From Marsupella aquatica (lineage: Eukaryota; Marchantiophyta): a stretch of 64,000 bases of DNA. Positions 59,475 through 64,000 of this stretch are shown piece after piece. The stretch is taken from NCBI GenBank assembly GCA_973895155.1, contig OZ316894.1:14136001-14200000 (forward strand), in the 5' to 3' direction. The translations under genes were made by a program, and so were the position numbers. Within the stretch, counting starts at the first letter, position 1. Each line of letters begins with the position of its first letter. The notes under the pieces were generated by a model. That model saw only the letters and a program-made list of their open reading frames with translations. It had not been told where the DNA came from and did no database searches.

Positions 59475-61640
59475 CTTTTGGATGGAACTTGGAGCTAAAT
59501 CATAAGAAGGAGAGAATCAAAGCCCAACAATTTCATCCACGCTAGGATGATAAGCCAAGCAGGGATTGGATTTTTGCTGGCTTGAATGTATTTCTCATGC
59601 AGTGCATTCCCTTGCATAGTACCTTAGACTTACAAATTGATGGCAGTAAAACTTCATAGATGTCAGATTTAAAGTTTCTGTGATTAGCAGGAACTATGAT
59701 CACAACGAATTTTGATTAAATAGCACATTCAATTCTTCCTGATTTTACCTTACTATGGTGTGCTACAAAGCCCTTGGAAATACGCATCTGCTAAAACAAA
59801 AATAGCTGATTTTGATCGAGAATTGATTCAATAATATCAAAACCTACAATTTCCTATCATGAGGCACATTTCAATAATTCATGGTCTCCAATACAGGATT
59901 CCACAAAGTGGTATCTTAGGTGAGTCTACCATTATATTCACTTAAACTCAGGGTGAGTTAACCGGGGAGTTAACATTTGAACCAAGCTTCAACCACTCAC
60001 ATTTAGAGGACAGGCTCAGACTGGAAGGCCTACCGGAGGTGCTTCATCCTAAGTCCCCAAGAGTTTCAGACAAGACAACTTCCTGATCAAGAAAGCTTCA
60101 ATTTGTTAGGAGCTCTTTGTTAACTCACTCTCAATTTCTTAACTTAGCTGTATAAGGAGTGATTTTGCTGGTACCCGTCTTCCTCCTAGTCCATTTGCAA
60201 ATAACTTCAATAACTAAGAGGAATCTGACAGTGAGTTCATGACACCCAGAAACTCCTCATCGCCAAAGTTACCTTTGGTTCTTAGTAATATCAAAACTAA
60301 CTTAAATCAAATGACAGAGAATTTCAGAAATTTATGGTCTGCATATTATTTAGCAGAATATGAAATACTTCCCTCAGTATATGCTCTTGCTAAGACATTC
60401 TTATTATTCTTTGCTCCAAAGATTCTGACATACTTGACAAAATCTGGCAGTTCAAAATCTGGCATTTGTTAAACGCATGATTGGAATGCTTTCTTTGCCC
60501 CAAATACTAAACAATTTCATACAATAAATTTTTCATTCAAGATGAAGAACAAATTCAAAATTGTTTCTTGCCAATGACATAGCTAGATTTTCAAGTTATC
60601 AAAGAGAATTCAGAAATTTGTAATCTCCTTAATACTAGATATTCTGGCAATATTAGATTCTTTGCAATGTTCCTCCTAAATCGCTTCAAGCCATTCCATG
60701 TGCAGAATTTTTGATGAAGAAGTGAGCTAGGGATTTGGATCCATTTCTAGCTTGTTGTTAACACAGTCACACATTGCAGGTTGTAAGCATGTAACGGTTG
60801 AATAAAGCACAACTCACCAGCTAGATAAATGGACATGGACATAAACTTAAAGTTTATTTGTCTGCTGTTGAGTTACTGGTCAATCAAATCAAGCAGCTTT
60901 TAAGTACTTTGTCACTAAAGATGTGAATCCACCTTTCAGATTTTGTCTTATTCATATTTCATGTCCAGTATTTTGATTTCAATGTGCCTTAACAAGGTGA
61001 ATCCTTTGTATTAATTTGATTTTGAATTAACTGTACGACCCCTTTTAATTTTAGTGAACTTAGAGTATTTTGAATGTATTTGGCTCCCCTCAAATGTTTA
61101 ATCTTTCATTTTCAATCACTCCTTAGTGAATTTTATTTTTCTCATGAGAGTGAGAGAAATGTATTTGAACAATGTGTACATTGGTGTACTAAGTTCCCTT
61201 CTTGGTTTCCTTTACAAAATTTATGGTTTTAATTGAGTTGATTGTCATTAACTAGAACCAAGTGAAAATCTGTAGTGCATGTGCACAACTCTTTAGTAGG
61301 TACTTTGCACTTTCTTGGTAATAATGTGTTTTCTTTGCATGTGTACTTATGGTTTTGTGTGTTATGTCATTCACTCTTAATTAGCAGATATTAATTTCAT
61401 AACATACACTTTACATGTACCTACTTCCTTTATCATGAAACAAATTAAATGAATTACATATCACTACAAGACAAAAAAAGAGGCATGTTCCAGGATGAAC
61501 ATGCTATATCAAACATCACTAAAGATGTTTCGTCACTTGCCTATCCAACGATTAATACGTGCAAACCGTACTTTTCTTCGTTTAAACCGTTGGTATCGTA
61601 TTATGGGGTCGTGAAGGAACGTTATTTGGAGGATTTTCAC
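59475..61640. other. AT-rich intergenic region, no gene seen
   Basis: Long AT-rich stretch with only short random ORFs and no recognisable domain or structured repeat. Confidence 0.5.
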
Positions 61641-62339
61641 ACCTAAGGATGAGTATGTTTGATTTTGCTCCCGGAAATGTACTTTTTGATCAAGTCTACC
61701 GACTGGTCTCTCCGTTTTTGATCAAGTCCAAGGGACTGGCCCCACCATCTACAACTCATGCCCACCGGGTGAGTGCTCTCACCACCCCCCTCTCATGGGC
61801 AAGCTTACAAACGTTTACAATAAGATTTGAACACTAATGACAAGGGCAAATGTTTCCACAACGAAACCGACCACATGCACTAGGGGAGGAAAACAAACAA
61901 CACAAGCAACAACAAGTGACACACAAAATATTGGAACCTCAAGCCAAATCCATATCTCTTGGTGTTTCCCGTAACACATGCAAGTACAACCCGGCCTCCT
62001 GCCGTCTGCCCAACTCCTGCCTCCCGGGGACAAGTGCTACGTTCTCCACCTCACTACTTTGGCTTGAACTTCTCCTAATCGGTGCGCTACTCACAAAAGC
62101 TACTCAAAAGCATCAAAGCACATGAACCAGTCAGAGGAGAAGGTTGTGACCCTTGGATTTGGCAAACTAAGAGTCTCCTGGAAGAAGTGTTGCTAGTACA
62201 TCTGGTGGGCTACATCAATTGGGGAGTGTGCTAGGCCAGGGAGGGCACAACCCAATGCTCCCGATGGTGCTGTTGCTGGTGGCAAAGGAGCAATAGCACC
62301 CCAATGTCCCTTTCAACCTTCTTATGCCACTCAAGTGGA

Positions 62340-63110
62340 GTGTTGAATTGGAGCTGTAAGAGACCTCATAACCAACGTGACTGCCTTGAGAGTAAGGGTC
62401 TACCATGTGTAGAGCAGGGAGGAGATACCCCTAGATAGCCTGATCTTAGGTGTTGTGACCATTGCCATAGAAATGGGCATACTATTGAGAGATGTTTTGA
62501 GCTGCATCCAAAAATGCGATCTGATGCTGCGCGTAGGGAAGTTGCTCCTAGAGGTTGTGGAGGCCCCCGCCCTGGTCATGGAGGTGATAGGGTAGTCCCA
62601 GTAGCCATTGCATAGACCATCAATCTAGCAGCAGCCAATTTAGCATTGCGGGCCCCTAGCAAAAGTGAGGCCTCTAGTTCTCGCACCATGGATAGTTCAT
62701 AGATTGCTCTTGGCTTCAGCAACTTGGATTATATGTGCGGTGTTGCACAGTTAGATAGTGATGCAGCTATCACCAAAGCAGTGGCTAAGGCTGCTGAGCC
62801 ACAAGGTGCTGCCATGGAGTTGGATCCAAAACAAGGGGAGGCCAGCCAACAACAGCAATTACCACATAGTTTTACATTGATGGATGTTGCCTGGACTTCT
62901 ACTATGGCATCAGTTGCTGACAAAAATGGACCTTCTATCCTCTCTCGTGATCACATAGGGCCACATAGCATTGATCCTGACATGGTAACTAGCCCAGTGT
63001 TGGGGGCGGCTAGAGCCTTGTCAAGTTCCATTATTTTCTTGTGCTCAATTATCTTCCCTTGGAGTTCCTGTTGCAGATGTGTTGTGCTAGGCAGCTGCAT
63101 TGTATGATAT
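62340..63110 (+). pseudogene. gypsy Gag nucleocapsid fragment with CCHC knuckle
   Basis: The zinc knuckle CDHCHRNGHTIERC (CX2CX4HX4C) lies at 62454-62495, followed by FELHPKMRSDAARREV and a Gly/Arg-rich RGCGGPRPGHGGDR stretch. Stops at about 62434, 62612 and 62699 and a later frame (from 62724) show that it is broken. The capsid part upstream is hardly legible. Confidence 0.72.
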
Positions 63111-63231
63111 TGGAGCAATTTTGGCATCTAGCTGTGACACAACTGGTCCATAGGTTGGCCTAGATGGTTTCAAGTCCCGCCATTCTTTGATGAGAGATGC
63201 TGAGACTTCTTGGTAGGCTTTTGCTGCTTGA

Positions 63232-63762
63232 TTGAGTGAGGTCCCTACTAGACCAGCCATTGATTGGAGTGTTGTGACTCCTGGTGTGGTTGTGGTGGAC
63301 AACCGTGCTGGTGTTTTTACATTGGTTGGCCCTAGTGGCACGGTGTATGTGCCACCTTGTGTATTGTTGGATTTAGGTGCACAACCTCTCATGCTAGGGA
63401 AAGCAGCTATCCAAGGATTGGGCCTGAAGAAGGCTAAGGTGGAGCCTTTCCCATTTCAGATTCATACATCTCTTGGTGTACAAGAGAAGGCGCAACACAT
63501 GATGCAGGACAATCTCACTGTGAGGTTAAATCCCCACCGTATTGGAGATGATTTTGCCTTGAAGGTGAGAGCCGTTGTCACACCTGCAGAGTCTTATGAT
63601 GTTTTGGTAGGGGGAGTCGTACTCTACCTATGGGCTTTGTGTTGGATTACTAGCAAGAGACTATTCACTATCGACCAGGATGGCAGTCTGGTGATGGTAG
63701 GAAGTGTGAGCTGCCACTACACTACTTCTTGCGTCGGACTGAGCCGTCACCAGAGAAGGTGA
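63232..63762 (+). pseudogene. gypsy aspartic protease region
   Basis: Open frame with LLDLGAQPLMLGKAAIQGLGL as the active-site loop: DLG stands where DTG/DSG is expected, so the nucleophile-positioning Thr/Ser is lost. ESYDVLVGGVVLY matches TTYDVLIGQEALF of the inner element's protease. After about 63630 the reading continues in another frame (FVLDYWQETIHYRPGW). The order suggests a relative of the DNMT-bearing element, but what follows the protease is outside the window. Confidence 0.75.
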
Positions 63763-64000
63763 TTAGTTTGTGAGCTTGTGCTTGAGCTATCACCTGGCCA
63801 AGTGATCTCTTGGAGGGTAATGCCCACGCTACAGACATCCCTATAGTAGAGGAGTTGCCAAGCTCCTCAGGTAACCACAACATTCCCGTTGTACCACAGG
63901 TATGGGGTTCCACTCCTGAGTTACAGCAGCATGCAGATTTGTATGTACAGGCAACTTGGAGTGAACCATTTGCCCCTTTAGAGGAGCCACATGTGGTGGA

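Larger units (their letters stand above)
62105..64000 (+). mobile_element. Ty3/gypsy element, 5' part only, runs off the window
   Basis: Gag remnant with zinc knuckle, a linker and a retropepsin like that of the inner element at 29869-39324, in the same orientation. RT and later domains would lie beyond 64000. The left end is uncertain; no LTR was recognised in 61640-62105. Confidence 0.78.

Noticed and set aside
1-64000. tRNA, rRNA or other structured RNA genes
   Set aside because: I looked for clover-leaf-like and rRNA-like sequence while reading and saw none convincing; a covariance-model scan would be needed to exclude a tRNA.

Overview
This is a nuclear genome window from a streptophyte (plant lineage). 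It holds two spliced host genes in a dense, nested graveyard of retrotransposons. The plant assignment rests on a nucleoplasmin-FKBP protein of the plant FKBP53/FKBP43 type, a bacterial-type release factor 3 with an N-terminal extension like a plastid transit peptide, GT-AG introns, and plant-type Ty3/gypsy and LINE elements. A gypsy element carrying a cytosine DNA methyltransferase points more narrowly to a charophyte alga (for example a Chara-like genome), because such elements have been reported from charophytes and dinoflagellates. That narrower placement is inference, and a bryophyte, lycophyte or fern is not excluded.

Layout. 1-3340: 5'-truncated LINE (RT, zf-RVT). 4377-9013 (-): nine-exon FKBP53-like histone chaperone/prolyl isomerase. 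9825-10450: purine-rich minisatellite. 10529-10890: LINE fragment. 10960-18850 (-): heavily decayed Ty3/gypsy element with a candidate 3' LTR. 19019-42085: one nested complex bounded by direct repeats that I read as the LTRs of an outer chromovirus. The complex contains a reverse-oriented gypsy element with a large extra ORF behind integrase (about 21880-27455), a LINE 3' end (28180-28990), the outer RNase H-integrase (28990-29868), a second gypsy element inserted inside that integrase (29869-39324), and the rest of the outer integrase with its chromodomain (39325-40164). 42083-44938: LINE fragments, one with a clear 15-bp target-site duplication. 44954-49191: unrecognised intergenic DNA with palindromes and a tandem repeat. 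49192-59025 (-): fifteen-exon RF3 gene. 59222-61640: AT-rich, no gene seen. 62105-64000: start of another gypsy element that runs off the window.

The most interesting object is the inner element at 29869-39324. It encodes Gag with two zinc knuckles, an aspartic protease, a C5 cytosine methyltransferase domain (motifs I, IV, VI, VIII-like and X visible, catalytic Cys kept), RT, RNase H, integrase, and a C-terminal PHD finger where chromoviruses carry a chromodomain. A DNA-methylation writer and a histone-tail reader would thus sit in one retroelement. Its leader holds a reiterated series of ACTCCC...GGGAGT hairpins. This copy is broken. The premature stops in it and in the neighbouring reverse-oriented gypsy are almost all TAG or TGA, as expected if CAG and CGA codons decayed by C-to-T change at methylated CHG and CG sites.

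The two host genes are intact by conceptual splicing: every exon joins in phase and catalytic motifs are kept (428 and 712 residues). All transposon ORFs except the window-edge fragment carry stops, frameshifts or lost catalytic residues.
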